Source of the DNA: Alphaproteobacteria bacterium
GTDB lineage: Bacteria > Pseudomonadota > Alphaproteobacteria > Rhodobacterales > Rhodobacteraceae
DNA length: 32,467 nt
Assembly (NCBI GenBank): GCA_030431485.1
Contig: JAUIIR010000051.1
Location: forward strand, 1-32,467
Direction: 5' to 3'
This document shows positions 24,724 through 32,467 of the stretch, piece by piece. Position 1 is the first letter of the stretch. Each line of letters begins with the position of its first letter. The notes beneath the pieces were generated by a model. The model was not told where the DNA came from. It saw only the letters and a program-made list of their open reading frames with translations, and searched no databases. Both the position numbers and the translations under genes were made by a program.

Positions 24724-25047
24724 TCAGAGCAGCAGGCTTAGCGACACCAGAACCGTTGCGCCGACGCCCATTGCCGCAAACACGTTTTTCGTGAAATAGC
24801 CGGTGGCAAAGGCTGCGGCGGCAGCGGCCAGCCGCGTGGCGTCTGGTTCGCCGCCGGTTGCGCTGGGCCAGACGACAAGCGGGGCCACCAGTGCCGGTAT
24901 CACGGCAACCGCCGTATAGCGCAAATGGCGGAGCAGCCATTCCGGCATGGCGCGGTCTCCGACAAGCCCGAGAAAAGCAAAGCGCAGGCCAAAGCTGCCT
25001 ACGCCGAGAGCCACGATGATGATCCAGAGATCTATGGTTTCGCTCAT
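24724..25047 (-). CDS. azlD: AzlD family branched-chain amino acid export subunit
   Basis: 107 residues with about four hydrophobic segments: LWIIIVALGVGSFGLRFAF, the PxLLRHLRYTAVAVIPALVAPLVVW block typical of AzlD, an Ala-rich helix, and a C-terminal VGATVLVSLSLLL. AzlC-AzlD (E. coli YgaZ-YgaH) together export branched-chain amino acids; AzlD is the small subunit. The ATG at 25047 overlaps the azlC stop by 4 bases. A longer open frame runs upstream but lies inside azlC and is not real. Membrane protein. Confidence 0.9.
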   Translation of the reverse strand: MSETIDLWIIIVALGVGSFGLRFAFLGLVGDRAMPEWLLRHLRYTAVAVIPALVAPLVVWPSATGGEPDATRLAAAAAAFATGYFTKNVFAAMGVGATVLVSLSLLL

Positions 25048-25733
25048 GGTTTGATCCCCAATCGTGTCTCTGCCTGAGCGCCTGCCATCATACCGCCAAG
25101 TCCAGCGACCAGCAGACCCGCGTTGAACGGCAGCCATGCAAAGGCCAGGGCCAGCACCACAGCTGCAAGTGCAGCGATCCGGTGTGCCGGTGTGCGCAGC
25201 ATGGGGCCCAGCATCGCCAGAAAGGCGATGGGCAGCGCAAAGTCGAGACCGAGGCTGGGCGGGATGCTTTCGCCAAGAACTGCACCCAGGAACGTGAAGA
25301 CGTACCACGGTGGACAGATCGGAGTCATCACGCCAAGGAAGTAGGCGTATTTTTCCGCCAGCGTCTGATTGGGGTTGCGCTCGTAGTCGAGGATTGATTG
25401 CGCGTAGGTTTGATCGACGAGGAAATACGCGGCAATCGCCCGTTTCCAAAGCGGCAGCGGCCCCAGATGTGGCGTGATGGAGGCGGAATACATGGCCATG
25501 CGCAGATTAACGGCCAGCGCCGAGGCAATGACCACCAGCGTCGGCGCGTTTTCATTGATTAACTGGAGCGCGGTGAATTGGGCGGCCCCTGCGATCACCA
25601 CGATGGAGAAGCCCATCGTCTCGTGCACGGCCAGTCCGGCCTCGGTGGCGAGAACGCCGAACAGGACGGCGAAGGGGCCTACGACGGCCAGAAACGGCAA
25701 CCCGTCCCGGACGCCCCGCCAGTAGCTTGACAT
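25044..25733 (-). CDS. azlC: AzlC family branched-chain amino acid permease subunit
   Basis: 229 residues from the ATG at 25733, chosen because AGGA lies 6 bases upstream and MSSYWRGVRDGLPF fits the family N-terminus. Alternative starts are ATG at 25751 and GTG at 25754 (GAGG upstream). Seen: AVLFGVLATEAGL, FSIVVIAGAAQFTALQLI, ALAVNLRMAMYSASITPHL and YFLVDQTYAQSI, the conserved AzlC blocks, with several TM segments. It forms the two-component exporter with AzlD, with coupled translation. It is divergent from the molybdenum cofactor operon, with about 80 bases between the starts. No Lrp-type regulator is directly adjacent, though one lies about 2.8 kb away. Confidence 0.92.
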   Translation of the reverse strand: MSSYWRGVRDGLPFLAVVGPFAVLFGVLATEAGLAVHETMGFSIVVIAGAAQFTALQLINENAPTLVVIASALAVNLRMAMYSASITPHLGPLPLWKRAIAAYFLVDQTYAQSILDYERNPNQTLAEKYAYFLGVMTPICPPWYVFTFLGAVLGESIPPSLGLDFALPIAFLAMLGPMLRTPAHRIAALAAVVLALAFAWLPFNAGLLVAGLGGMMAGAQAETRLGIKP

Positions 25734-25813
25734 TGCGGTTCCTGCCGCCATCACTGTGCCTCGTCTGCTTGGTTCGGATCGGACGTAGCCTTGGACGAGG
25801 GGAGATTCAATCT

Positions 25814-26692
25814 ATGCCGAATGATGTGCTGCGCGACTATCTGATTGCGCCTGAACCGGGTGCGGTGCGGTTGACGCGCCGGGTTGTCGGGACTGATCAC
25901 ACCGGCGCTGAGACCGAGATCAGCGTGGTCGAAGAACGGCCTTTGACAATTTTCCTGAACAGCCAGGAAATTGTGACGGCGATGACGATTGGCGACTATC
26001 CTGAATATCTTGCGGTTGGGTTTCTGCGCAATCAGGGCATGCTGCGCGACGACGATGTGGTGACAAAGGTCGAGTATGACGACGATCTGGAGGTCGTTGT
26101 GGTGCGAACCGAGCGGCAGACCAGCTACGAAGAAAAGGTGAAGAAAAAGACCCGCACCAGTGGTTGTGCTGTGGGGACCGTGTTCGGGGACATGATGGAG
26201 GGGCTCGACAAGGTGGTGCTGCCGCAGGTCGAGCTGCGGACGTCGTGGCTTTATGCGCTGGCGCACAAGATTAACACGACCCCGTCGCTGTATCTTGAAG
26301 CAGGGGCCATTCACGGCACGGTTCTGTGTCAGGAGGACCGACCGCTGGTTTATATGGAAGATGTTGGCCGCCACAACGCGGTGGACAAGATCGCGGGCTG
26401 GATTTTTCAGGAAGGTGTCGGGCCGGAGGATAAGATCCTCTACACCACCGGGCGGCTGACCTCGGAGATGGTGATCAAGACGGCCTTGATGGGTATTCCG
26501 GTGCTGGCCTCGCGGTCGGGCTTTACGGCCTGGGGGGTCGAGATTGCGCGGCAGGTGGGCTTGACCTGCATCGGCCGGATGCGCGGCAAGCGGTTTGTCT
26601 GTCTTGCGGGTGAGGAAAGGCTGGTGCGGGATATGGACCCGGACTCCGTACCCGAGGAAAGCTGCAAGAACCGCAGGAAGAGTGCGGAATGA
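25814..26692 (+). CDS. fdhD: Formate dehydrogenase accessory sulfurtransferase FdhD
   Basis: 292 residues from the ATG at 25814 (GAGGGGAGA 8 bases upstream); the open frame extends back into the divergent azlC start region. FdhD carries sulfur from IscS to the molybdenum cofactor of formate dehydrogenase. Seen: VVEERPLTIFLNSQE, YPEYLAVGFLRNQGML, TRTSGCAVGTVFGD with Cys118, GAIHGTVLC, YMEDVGRHNAVDKIAGW and TTGRLTSEMVIKTA. The cysteine loop has only one cysteine here, where the E. coli protein has Cys-x-x-Cys. It is first in the operon fdhD-mobA-mobB-moeA fusion and overlaps mobA by 4 bases. The structural formate dehydrogenase genes are not in the window. Confidence 0.95.
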   Translation: MPNDVLRDYLIAPEPGAVRLTRRVVGTDHTGAETEISVVEERPLTIFLNSQEIVTAMTIGDYPEYLAVGFLRNQGMLRDDDVVTKVEYDDDLEVVVVRTERQTSYEEKVKKKTRTSGCAVGTVFGDMMEGLDKVVLPQVELRTSWLYALAHKINTTPSLYLEAGAIHGTVLCQEDRPLVYMEDVGRHNAVDKIAGWIFQEGVGPEDKILYTTGRLTSEMVIKTALMGIPVLASRSGFTAWGVEIARQVGLTCIGRMRGKRFVCLAGEERLVRDMDPDSVPEESCKNRRKSAE

Positions 26693-27321
26693 GCCTGCCT
26701 TTGGGAGTGATCCTTGCTGGGGGTCTGGCGACCCGTATGGGCGGCGGCGACAAGGCGCTGTTGGAGGTCGGCGGTCAGACGTTGCTTGGCCGTGTAATCG
26801 ACCGGTTAGAGCCGCAGGTGGCTGGCATGGCGCTAAATGCCAATGGGGATGCAGCGCGGTTTGACGGGTTTGGCCTGCCGGTGCTGGCCGACAGTATCGC
26901 AGGGTTTCCCGGCCCGTTGGCGGGTGTGCTCGCGGGGCTTGACTGGGCGGCAGAGCAGGGGGCCGAGGCGATTGTGACTGTGGCTGCGGATACGCCGTTC
27001 TTTCCCGCCGATCTGGTCGCCGTGCTGCAGGGTAAGGCGCAGGGGATGGCTCATCCGCTGGTCTTGGCTGCAACGCCGCGCGGTGAGGAAAAGACAAAGT
27101 CCATGAGCCGCTCTGGTCTGATCCGCCACCCGACCTTTGGACTTTGGCCGGTGGCCTTGCGCGATGATCTTCGGGCCGCGTTGGAGGACGGGATCAAGAA
27201 AGTGGTAATCTGGACCGAAAAACACGAAGGGCGCGAGGCGGTTTTTCCGACGGATCATGGCGATCCGTTCTTCAATGTGAATACACCCGACGACCTTGAG
27301 GCAGCAGAGGCGATGGCATGA
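26689..27321 (+). CDS. mobA: Molybdenum cofactor guanylyltransferase MobA
   Basis: 210 residues. It attaches GMP to molybdopterin to form the bis-MGD cofactor. Seen: LGVILAGGLATRMGGGDKALLEVGGQTLL (residues about 5-33), the nucleotide-binding signature. Further on are NANGD, FPGPLAGVLAGLDWA, VTVAADTPFFPADLV with the metal-binding Asp, HPTFGLWPV and FFNVNTPDDL. It overlaps fdhD and mobB by 4 bases each (ATGA), consistent with one translationally coupled operon. Confidence 0.95.
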   Translation: MSLPLGVILAGGLATRMGGGDKALLEVGGQTLLGRVIDRLEPQVAGMALNANGDAARFDGFGLPVLADSIAGFPGPLAGVLAGLDWAAEQGAEAIVTVAADTPFFPADLVAVLQGKAQGMAHPLVLAATPRGEEKTKSMSRSGLIRHPTFGLWPVALRDDLRAALEDGIKKVVIWTEKHEGREAVFPTDHGDPFFNVNTPDDLEAAEAMA

Positions 27322-27809
27322 AAATTTACGGCGTTACAGGCTGGAAGAACGCCGGCAAGACCGGGCTGATGGAGCGGCTGGTGACCGAGATCACCGGGCG
27401 TGGATTCTCGGTATCGACTGTTAAACACGCGCATCACACGTTTGATGTGGACCATCCCGGCAAGGACAGCCACCGCCACCGGGTTGCGGGGGCTACTGAG
27501 GTATTGTTGGCTTCGCGCAACCGCTTTGCACTGATGCACGAGTTGCGCGATGAGGCGGAGCCGACGTTAGAGGAGTTGCTCTCCAAGCTGATGCCGGTCG
27601 ATCTGGTTCTGGTCGAGGGCTACAAGCGTGACCGCCATCCCAAGGTTGAGGCGTTCCGGGCCGAGACCGGCAACGACCTGATCGCACCGGGCGACCCGAC
27701 CATTCGCGCTGTGGCGAGCGACACGCCGATAGACCTTGACCGTCCGGTGTTTGACCTCAACGACACCAAGGCGATTGCGGATTTCATTCTGTCAGAGGTT
27801 GGGTTTTGA
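27318..27809 (+). CDS. mobB: Molybdopterin-guanine dinucleotide biosynthesis protein MobB
   Basis: 163 residues. A P-loop GTPase that supports MobA. Seen: YGVTGWKNAGKTGLMERLV with the Walker A loop (about 8-15), TVKHAHHTFDVDHPGKDSHRHRVAGA, the conserved MobB switch region, and VDLVLVEGYKRDRHPKVE with the Walker B-like strand and the G-Y-K motif. Its stop overlaps the TTG start of the next gene by 4 bases. Confidence 0.95.
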   Translation: MKIYGVTGWKNAGKTGLMERLVTEITGRGFSVSTVKHAHHTFDVDHPGKDSHRHRVAGATEVLLASRNRFALMHELRDEAEPTLEELLSKLMPVDLVLVEGYKRDRHPKVEAFRAETGNDLIAPGDPTIRAVASDTPIDLDRPVFDLNDTKAIADFILSEVGF

Positions 27810-29923
27810 CGGGATTCGACACAATTGCGATTGTCGATTGGTCGGCGGGTAAACGCGCTCCTGCGCGGCCTTCAAAAGACGCGATCTGGATAGGAGTGAC
27901 CCGTGCAGGTTTAGATCAGGAGCCGGTCTACTGTCGGTCGCGACTTGACGCCGAGGCATGGTTGTCGGACTTCATTGGTGCCGAGGCGCAGGCGGGGCGG
28001 CGCGTACTTGTCGGGTTTGATTTCCCGTTTGGCTATCCGCGCGGATTTGTGCGTCATGTGACCGGATCAGATGATCCGCTGGTGTTCTGGGATTGGCTGG
28101 AGACGCGGATCGCCGACAGCGAAGCAGGTGATAACAACCGGTTCGATGTCGCGTCAGAGATCAACCGCCTTTTTGAAGGGCCGGGGCCGTTCTGGGGCAA
28201 GCCTACGGAAGACGGTTGGCCGGATATACCCTATCGCAAGGCGGGTATTTCCTATGAGCTGTGCGCCGAGCGCCGGACCTGCGATCTGGCTGCAAAGGCA
28301 TCGTCATCCTGTTTTCAACTCTTCTTTAACCCGACTGTGGGAAGTCAGGCGCTGATGGGGCTGCCGATGCTTTCGCGGTTGCGGCGGCGAGAAGGCGTCG
28401 CGGTTTGGCCTTTCGAGGACTGGTCTGGCGCGCAGACAGTTCTGGTCGAGGTCTGGCCGGGCCTGATTGAACCGGCTGTAAAGGAGGTGCAAGGCGACGA
28501 GATACGGGATGCCGCGCAAGTGCGCCTTCTGGCGCGGGCCCTGGCAGGCCTATCGGCGGAGCGCTTGCACAAGCTGCTGACAGAATTCGGGCCAGACGCA
28601 CGTGACGAGGCATGGATTTTGGGTGCCGGACACGGGGACGAACTGCTTGCTGCGGCGCGTAGACAGATCGCTCTTGAGCCGCCACCGCTGCGCAACGATT
28701 GTTTTGCCCTGCCCGCCGGTGTCGATTGGACGCCTGTGGATGATGCGCTTGCTCTGCTGCGTGATCGGATGACCCCTGTGGTAGGAAGCGAAACGGTGCC
28801 GCTCATGCAGGCCTGCGGACGGGTGCTGGCCGATGATCTGATTGCGAAACGTTCAAATCCGCCACATCCGAATACGGCGGTGGATGGATATGGCTTTGCG
28901 GGCGCGAACATTGGTGACGGGGCGCAGGTTTTGCCGTTGGTCGATGGCCGCGCGGCGGCGGGGGCGCCTTTTGCCGGTTCGGTGCCCGAGGGACACGCGA
29001 TCCGCGTGCTTACCGGGGCGGACCTGCCAGAAGGCGTGGACACTGTCGTTCTGGACGAGGACGTGCGTTTGGGCGACGGGCATGTGGCCTTTCGCGGACC
29101 TTTGAAGCGTGGAGCCAACACGCGCAAGGCTGGCGAAGATGTGCGCGAAGGAGATGTGGCGCTGAGCGCAGGGCGCGTGTTGACCCCGGCCGATCTTGCG
29201 CTTGCAGCGGCGGTGGGTCACGGAACGCTGCCGGTGCGTAAACGACTGCGGGTGGCGGTGCTCTCTACCGGGGATGAGATAGTCGAACCGGGCGCACAGG
29301 CGGTTGACGGGCAGATTTTCGATGCCAATCGGCCGATGCTTCTAAGTCTGTGTGCGCGGTTCGGGTTCGAAGTTGTTGACATGGGACGCGCGGCGGATGA
29401 GCGGGCCGCGGTGCGCTCGGCGCTTGATGCGGCGGCTGCGGATGCCGATGTGATCCTGACCTCTGGGGGCGCTTCGGCAGGGGACGAAGATCACATATCT
29501 GCGCTCTTGCGCGAAACCGGCGCGATGCGGGAATGGCGGATCGCGCTCAAGCCCGGGCGACCGCTGGCACTGGGCCTTTGGAACGGCGTTCCGGTCTTCG
29601 GTCTGCCAGGGAACCCGGTGGCGGCGCTGGTGTGTACGCTGATCTTTGCTCGGCCAGCGATGGCGGCCTTGTCCGGCGCGGGCTGGTTTGATCCGCAAGG
29701 GTTTACAGTGCCGGCAGCATTCGAAAAGCGCAAAAAACCGGGGCGGCGGGAATACCTGCGGGCGCGGATTCGTGACGGACGGGCGGACGTGTTCAAGTCC
29801 GAAGGTTCGGGACGCATCTCTGGTTTGAGCTGGGCCGAAGGGCTTGTCGAATTGCCGGACGGCGCGGTGCATGTGCAGCCGGGTGACCCGGTGCGCTATA
29901 TTCCATTTTCGTCATTCGGCTGA
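27806..29923 (+). CDS. Fusion of a DUF429/RNase H-like domain with a MoeA (gephyrin-like) molybdotransferase
   Basis: 705 residues. The start is TTG at 27806, overlapping the mobB stop, with GAGG 7 bases upstream; no ATG in frame precedes the conserved region. Residues about 4-290 form an RNase H-like domain resembling DUF429: IAIVDWSAGKRAP (Asp11), VLVGFDFPFGYP (Asp72), EVWPGL and DEAWILGAGH. Residues about 305-705 are MoeA: PLMQACGRVLADDL, NTAVDGYGF (family usual S-A-M-D-G-Y), RVAVLSTGDEI, FDANRPML, LTSGGASAGDEDH (551-563) and GLPGNPVAAL (599-608), then the C-terminal domain. MoeA inserts molybdate into adenylylated molybdopterin. The role of the N-terminal domain is unknown. Relatives of this fusion occur in Rhodobacteraceae as I recall, so it is not an assembly artefact. 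Confidence 0.9.
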   Translation: MTGFDTIAIVDWSAGKRAPARPSKDAIWIGVTRAGLDQEPVYCRSRLDAEAWLSDFIGAEAQAGRRVLVGFDFPFGYPRGFVRHVTGSDDPLVFWDWLETRIADSEAGDNNRFDVASEINRLFEGPGPFWGKPTEDGWPDIPYRKAGISYELCAERRTCDLAAKASSSCFQLFFNPTVGSQALMGLPMLSRLRRREGVAVWPFEDWSGAQTVLVEVWPGLIEPAVKEVQGDEIRDAAQVRLLARALAGLSAERLHKLLTEFGPDARDEAWILGAGHGDELLAAARRQIALEPPPLRNDCFALPAGVDWTPVDDALALLRDRMTPVVGSETVPLMQACGRVLADDLIAKRSNPPHPNTAVDGYGFAGANIGDGAQVLPLVDGRAAAGAPFAGSVPEGHAIRVLTGADLPEGVDTVVLDEDVRLGDGHVAFRGPLKRGANTRKAGEDVREGDVALSAGRVLTPADLALAAAVGHGTLPVRKRLRVAVLSTGDEIVEPGAQAVDGQIFDANRPMLLSLCARFGFEVVDMGRAADERAAVRSALDAAAADADVILTSGGASAGDEDHISALLRETGAMREWRIALKPGRPLALGLWNGVPVFGLPGNPVAALVCTLIFARPAMAALSGAGWFDPQGFTVPAAFEKRKKPGRREYLRARIRDGRADVFKSEGSGRISGLSWAEGLVELPDGAVHVQPGDPVRYIPFSSFG

Positions 29924-29965
29924 ACGACGGCTCCCGACCTGCCGGTCAATCGTCACGCACGGCGT

Positions 29966-30973
29966 TCAATCGAACGTACCCGTTACTCGCCCCAGCAGCA
30001 TGAACGCCCGTGCGGTTCTTGTTCCGGCGAGTTCGGAAATCTCTGCATCCGTCGCCGTGCTCTCAAACCGTGCGAAACCCTTGTCGAAGAGGCGCAGGAA
30101 ATGGTGTGCGGCATCGCGGAAGATCGGGTCCTGCTTCATGCGGCCAGCGGCCAAAGCCAGCGATGACCGGTCCCGCACACCGCCGAGCGCGGCAATTGTT
30201 CGACCCCGTTCGCCTTTGGCAAAGCGGCGCCAGAGTTCCGGGCGGGCCATGTCTGGGCGCAGGTCATCCATGTAGATGCCGTCCTGACTGAGCAAGGTCA
30301 GAACATCCTGCGCGGCCTGCACGAGTTGTGCTGAGGGACGGTCTTTGAGGGCGCGGCGCAGCGCGGCAAAGCCTTCCTGATCGTCGGCGGTTTCCGGAAA
30401 ATGCAGGGCACGAATGAAATCGGATGTTGAAAGCGGCGGGTGCAGCGCCTCGGCAGGGGTGCCAAGGGCCAGCGTGGGCTGGTCGCCGGGTTCCGGGTCC
30501 GGCGCGGCCGCTTGCACGGCGATTTGTGCTGCGCGGGTCGATGTGAACATCGCCAGCGTGGTTTCTGCTTTCTTCTGCGCGTCAGCGATTTCGTCCAGCT
30601 TCTTGACGATGGAGGGGTGTGGGGCCTGATCACGACCGCCCGCCTGATTTTGGGTGATATAGGCATGACGGATCGCGTCGATCGCGGTTTGGAGCCGGGT
30701 GCTTTCCTCGCGCATAATGCGCGATGACCTGGCACCAAGGGCCGCGACCCAGATCATACCGACAGGAAAGAAGATCACCATCAAGGTCAGAAGAAAGCGA
30801 AGCCCATCCACCCCGTCGTTGCCCGAGAACAGAAAGAACGCCCCGGAGATCACGAGCCAGATTACGCTAAGCGCCGCTGCCGTAAGCTCGATACCGCTGA
30901 GCCCGCGGCTGTCATCGCCGGGACGGGGCGGTATTGGGCTTGGGCTGGGCTGTGCGTCTTTTTGCTGTGTCAT
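29966..30973 (-). CDS. Two-TM membrane protein of unknown function downstream of greA
   Basis: 335 residues. The N-terminus is proline-rich and cytoplasmic (PSPSPIPPRPGDD). Two TM helices follow (about 27-50, LTAAALSVIWLVISGAFFLF; about 58-81, FLLTLMVIFFPVGMIWVAAL), then a helical, probably coiled-coil segment (about 82-145). A low-complexity Ala/Pro linker (about 150-175) leads to a helical C-terminal domain (about 180-335) with FIRALHFPETADDQEGFAALRRAL and RMKQDPIFRDAAHHFLRLFDKGFARF. I recall no named family; it looks typical of Rhodobacteraceae. It starts 16 bases after the greA stop and is probably co-transcribed with it. The ribosome-binding site is weak (GGGTCC region). Confidence 0.75.
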   Translation of the reverse strand: MTQQKDAQPSPSPIPPRPGDDSRGLSGIELTAAALSVIWLVISGAFFLFSGNDGVDGLRFLLTLMVIFFPVGMIWVAALGARSSRIMREESTRLQTAIDAIRHAYITQNQAGGRDQAPHPSIVKKLDEIADAQKKAETTLAMFTSTRAAQIAVQAAAPDPEPGDQPTLALGTPAEALHPPLSTSDFIRALHFPETADDQEGFAALRRALKDRPSAQLVQAAQDVLTLLSQDGIYMDDLRPDMARPELWRRFAKGERGRTIAALGGVRDRSSLALAAGRMKQDPIFRDAAHHFLRLFDKGFARFESTATDAEISELAGTRTARAFMLLGRVTGTFD

Positions 30974-30989
30974 GACCGGGTTGGACCCA

Positions 30990-31460
30990 TCAAATATATT
31001 CGATCTTCAACACTTCGTAGGCTTTGTCGCCACCGGGTGTCCGCACTTCGACACTGTCACCTTCTTCCTTGCCAATCAGGGCGCGGGCGATGGGCGATTT
31101 GATGTTGAGCAGACCTTTTTCGATATTGGCTTCGTGTTCACCAACGATCTGCCAAGTCTTTTCCTCATCAGTGTCTTCATCAACCAGAGTGACGGTCGCG
31201 CCAAATTTGATCGGGCCAGAAAGCTTGGTTGGGTCGATCACCTCAACAAGGCTCAGTACGCCTTCCAGTTCTTTGATGCGACCTTCAATAAAGCCCTGTT
31301 TTTCGCGAGCGGAATGATATTCCGCGTTTTCCTTGAGATCGCCCAATTCCCGTGCTTCGGCAATCGCCTTGATCACTGCAGGGCGTTCCTCAGACTTGAG
31401 CGTTTTCAATTCGGTTTCGAGCGCGGCGTGCCCCGCGCGGGTCATCGGTAGCTTTTCCAT
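30990..31460 (-). CDS. greA: Transcription elongation factor GreA
   Basis: 156 residues, the usual length. It rescues backtracked RNA polymerase by stimulating transcript cleavage. Seen: the N-terminal coiled coil (about 1-75) with [52 protein letters not shown], whose tip Asp and Glu (GDLKENAEY) are the catalytic acidic pair. The C-terminal FKBP-like domain has [40 protein letters not shown] and a final YEVLKIEYI. The ATG at 31460 is chosen because AGGGA lies about 10 bases upstream. The 139-base gap to the TauE-type gene holds its likely promoter. Confidence 0.97.
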   Translation of the reverse strand: MEKLPMTRAGHAALETELKTLKSEERPAVIKAIAEARELGDLKENAEYHSAREKQGFIEGRIKELEGVLSLVEVIDPTKLSGPIKFGATVTLVDEDTDEEKTWQIVGEHEANIEKGLLNIKSPIARALIGKEEGDSVEVRTPGGDKAYEVLKIEYI

Positions 31461-31599
31461 GGGATTTTTCCCTCTTGCTCGGCAGAGCGTAAACTCTGGC
31501 GCCATTTGCCGTCGGCGCGGTGTAAACATGTCACTTGCTTTGGCGCAAGACTGCCCCGGTCACTTGGCAAATGGCAAGCGATTTGCTGAGGTTGCGCGA

Positions 31600-32349
31600 T
31601 CACGCGCGCAGGAAAAAAAGCACAGCCATCGTCAGACCGATCAAGGTGATGCCGATGCGGAGTTTTCCCGTGTCTTCAATTTTCATTGCGAGACGCGCGC
31701 CGACATATCCTCCGCTGAGCTGCGCCAGCGCCAGAACCACCGCAGCATCCCATGCGACCAGCCCGGCAATCGCGTAGGCGGCCACTGACACCACGGAGAG
31801 CAACGCGGACACTAGGTTTTTGAGGCCATTCATGCCATGCAGATTGGTCAACCCCATCAGCCCAAAGGCTGCCAGCAGCATTATGCCCAATCCGCCATTG
31901 AAATAGCCGCCGTAGATTGACACGGCAAAAAGCACCAGCGCTGCGATGGCCTTTGGCGGTTTGCCTTTCAGATGCAAGTGCTTCATCGCGACCGGCCCGA
32001 AGCCAAAGACCAGTGTCCCCAGAAGCAGCAACCACGGCACGAGCGCGGAAAAAGTGTCTTGCGAGGTGATGAGGAGCAATCCTGCCCCGGCGAGACCGCC
32101 AATCGCTGCAATGATCAGCACTGTCAGAACTGGGAGCAGATCCTGTGTTTCCATGTCATGACGATAGGCCCAGGCGCTGCTGAGATAGCCCGGGAGGGCG
32201 GTCAAGGTGGCCGTGGCATTGGCCATGATTGGCGGCACGCCGACCCAGACCAGAGCCGGGAAACTGATGAACGTTCCACCGCCGGCAATGGCATTGAGCA
32301 TTCCGGCCGCCAGACCGGCAAGGATCAGCAAGGCTATATCAACCCACAT
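31600..32349 (-). CDS. TauE/SafE family sulfite exporter-like permease
   Basis: 249 residues with about eight hydrophobic segments in two similar halves. Seen: LAAGMLNAIAGGGTFISFPALVWVGVPPIMANATATLTALPGYLSSAW, the family signature with the glycine-rich G-G-G-T/S turn. The second half repeats it as YGGYFNGGLGIMLLAAFGLMG and MNGLKNLVSALLSVVSVAAYAIAGL. Members export sulfite, sulfoacetate or other small anions; the cargo here is unknown, and no sulfur metabolism genes lie nearby except a rhodanese 28 kb away. The ATG at 32349 has only a weak ribosome-binding site. Up to the right edge (32350-32467) I see no gene. Confidence 0.9.
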   Translation of the reverse strand: MWVDIALLILAGLAAGMLNAIAGGGTFISFPALVWVGVPPIMANATATLTALPGYLSSAWAYRHDMETQDLLPVLTVLIIAAIGGLAGAGLLLITSQDTFSALVPWLLLLGTLVFGFGPVAMKHLHLKGKPPKAIAALVLFAVSIYGGYFNGGLGIMLLAAFGLMGLTNLHGMNGLKNLVSALLSVVSVAAYAIAGLVAWDAAVVLALAQLSGGYVGARLAMKIEDTGKLRIGITLIGLTMAVLFFLRA

Positions 32350-32434
32350 TATTCACCGAATTGGCTCCCCAGCGGTCTGGAGGCCGAGTTAGGCCATTTT
32401 TGTCCATCCGTGAGTGGCATGTTTTGCGAACGTG

Positions 32435-32451
32435 AGGCGGGTCTCCCGCCT
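32435..32451. repeat. Short inverted repeat near the right edge
   Basis: AGGCGGG and CCCGCCT (7-bp arms, 3-base loop TCT) lie at 32435-32451. No T-tract follows on the plus strand (AGGGCGATT). It may be the end of a transcript unit lying mostly outside the window, or chance in GC-rich DNA. Confidence 0.35.
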
Positions 32452-32467
32452 AGGGCGATTCAGCCGC

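Noticed and set aside
25751-27097. 448-codon open frame antisense to fdhD and mobA
   Set aside because: Both sense genes have diagnostic motifs and coupled starts; the antisense translation is low-complexity Pro/Arg/His.
1-32467. CRISPR arrays, tRNA or rRNA genes, insertion sequences, prophage or toxin-antitoxin modules
   Set aside because: No direct-repeat array, cloverleaf with CCA-end, transposase or integrase motif, or convincing toxin-antitoxin pair was found on either strand by reading.

Overview
This window looks like chromosomal DNA of a Roseobacter-type alphaproteobacterium (Rhodobacteraceae). The evidence is GC-rich coding with short intergenic gaps, Hint-domain proteins of the kind common in that family, a MutL carrying the endonuclease motif of MutH-less bacteria, a tiny aa3-oxidase subunit IV gene, and a MoeA-like protein fused to an extra N-terminal domain. 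This assignment rests on recalled family resemblance, not on a search. I see no rRNA, tRNA, CRISPR array, transposase, integrase or phage gene. The largest gap without a gene is about 260 bases (8420-8679), so there is no long empty stretch. Most of the window is core metabolism and housekeeping.

Layout. 38-2685: two overlapping Hint-domain genes, the first with a choice-of-anchor-like N-domain and an intact catalytic Cys, the second degenerate. 2682-5488: a small unknown protein, a rhodanese, dapD and a PLP-dependent threonine/serine dehydratase. 5561-8419: a LOG-family protein facing a large membrane-embedded alpha/beta hydrolase. 8680-9751: asd with a strong intrinsic terminator. 9910-11870: a small alpha/beta hydrolase, a 108-residue unknown and a beta-carbonic anhydrase. 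12018-15976: an Hpt-like protein, M17 aminopeptidase, NlpC/P60 endopeptidase and an MFS carrier, all rightward. 16002-19167: a leftward four-gene operon (AEC transporter, S-formylglutathione hydrolase, YaiI/YqxD protein, ornithine cyclodeaminase family). 19298-19663: a tandemly duplicated small membrane-protein gene with a broken second copy. 19725-22735: mutL-rmuC, followed by a perfect 28-bp palindrome. 22914-24717: Lrp/AsnC regulator, DUF6173-like protein, oxidase subunit IV and a lipoprotein. 24724-25733: azlCD (leftward), divergent from 25814-29923, the tightly overlapped molybdenum-cofactor operon fdhD-mobA-mobB-(DUF429-like/moeA fusion). 29966-32349: a two-TM unknown downstream of greA, and a TauE/SafE permease, all leftward.

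How the genes work together. The clearest functional unit is the molybdenum cofactor operon. Its genes overlap by 4 bases at every junction, and together they cover sulfuration and insertion for formate dehydrogenase (FdhD), nucleotide attachment (MobA/MobB) and molybdenum insertion (MoeA). DapD and Asd both serve the aspartate-derived lysine/diaminopimelate pathway but lie in separate transcription units. FghA belongs to glutathione-dependent formaldehyde oxidation, whose product formate is the substrate of the molybdo-enzyme that FdhD matures; this link is metabolic inference only.

I found no clearly new multi-gene system. The best leads are the degenerate Hint partner, the membrane-split hydrolase, the 28-bp palindrome with parS-like half sites, the duplicated and broken small membrane protein, and convergent genes that meet exactly on palindromic stop codons.
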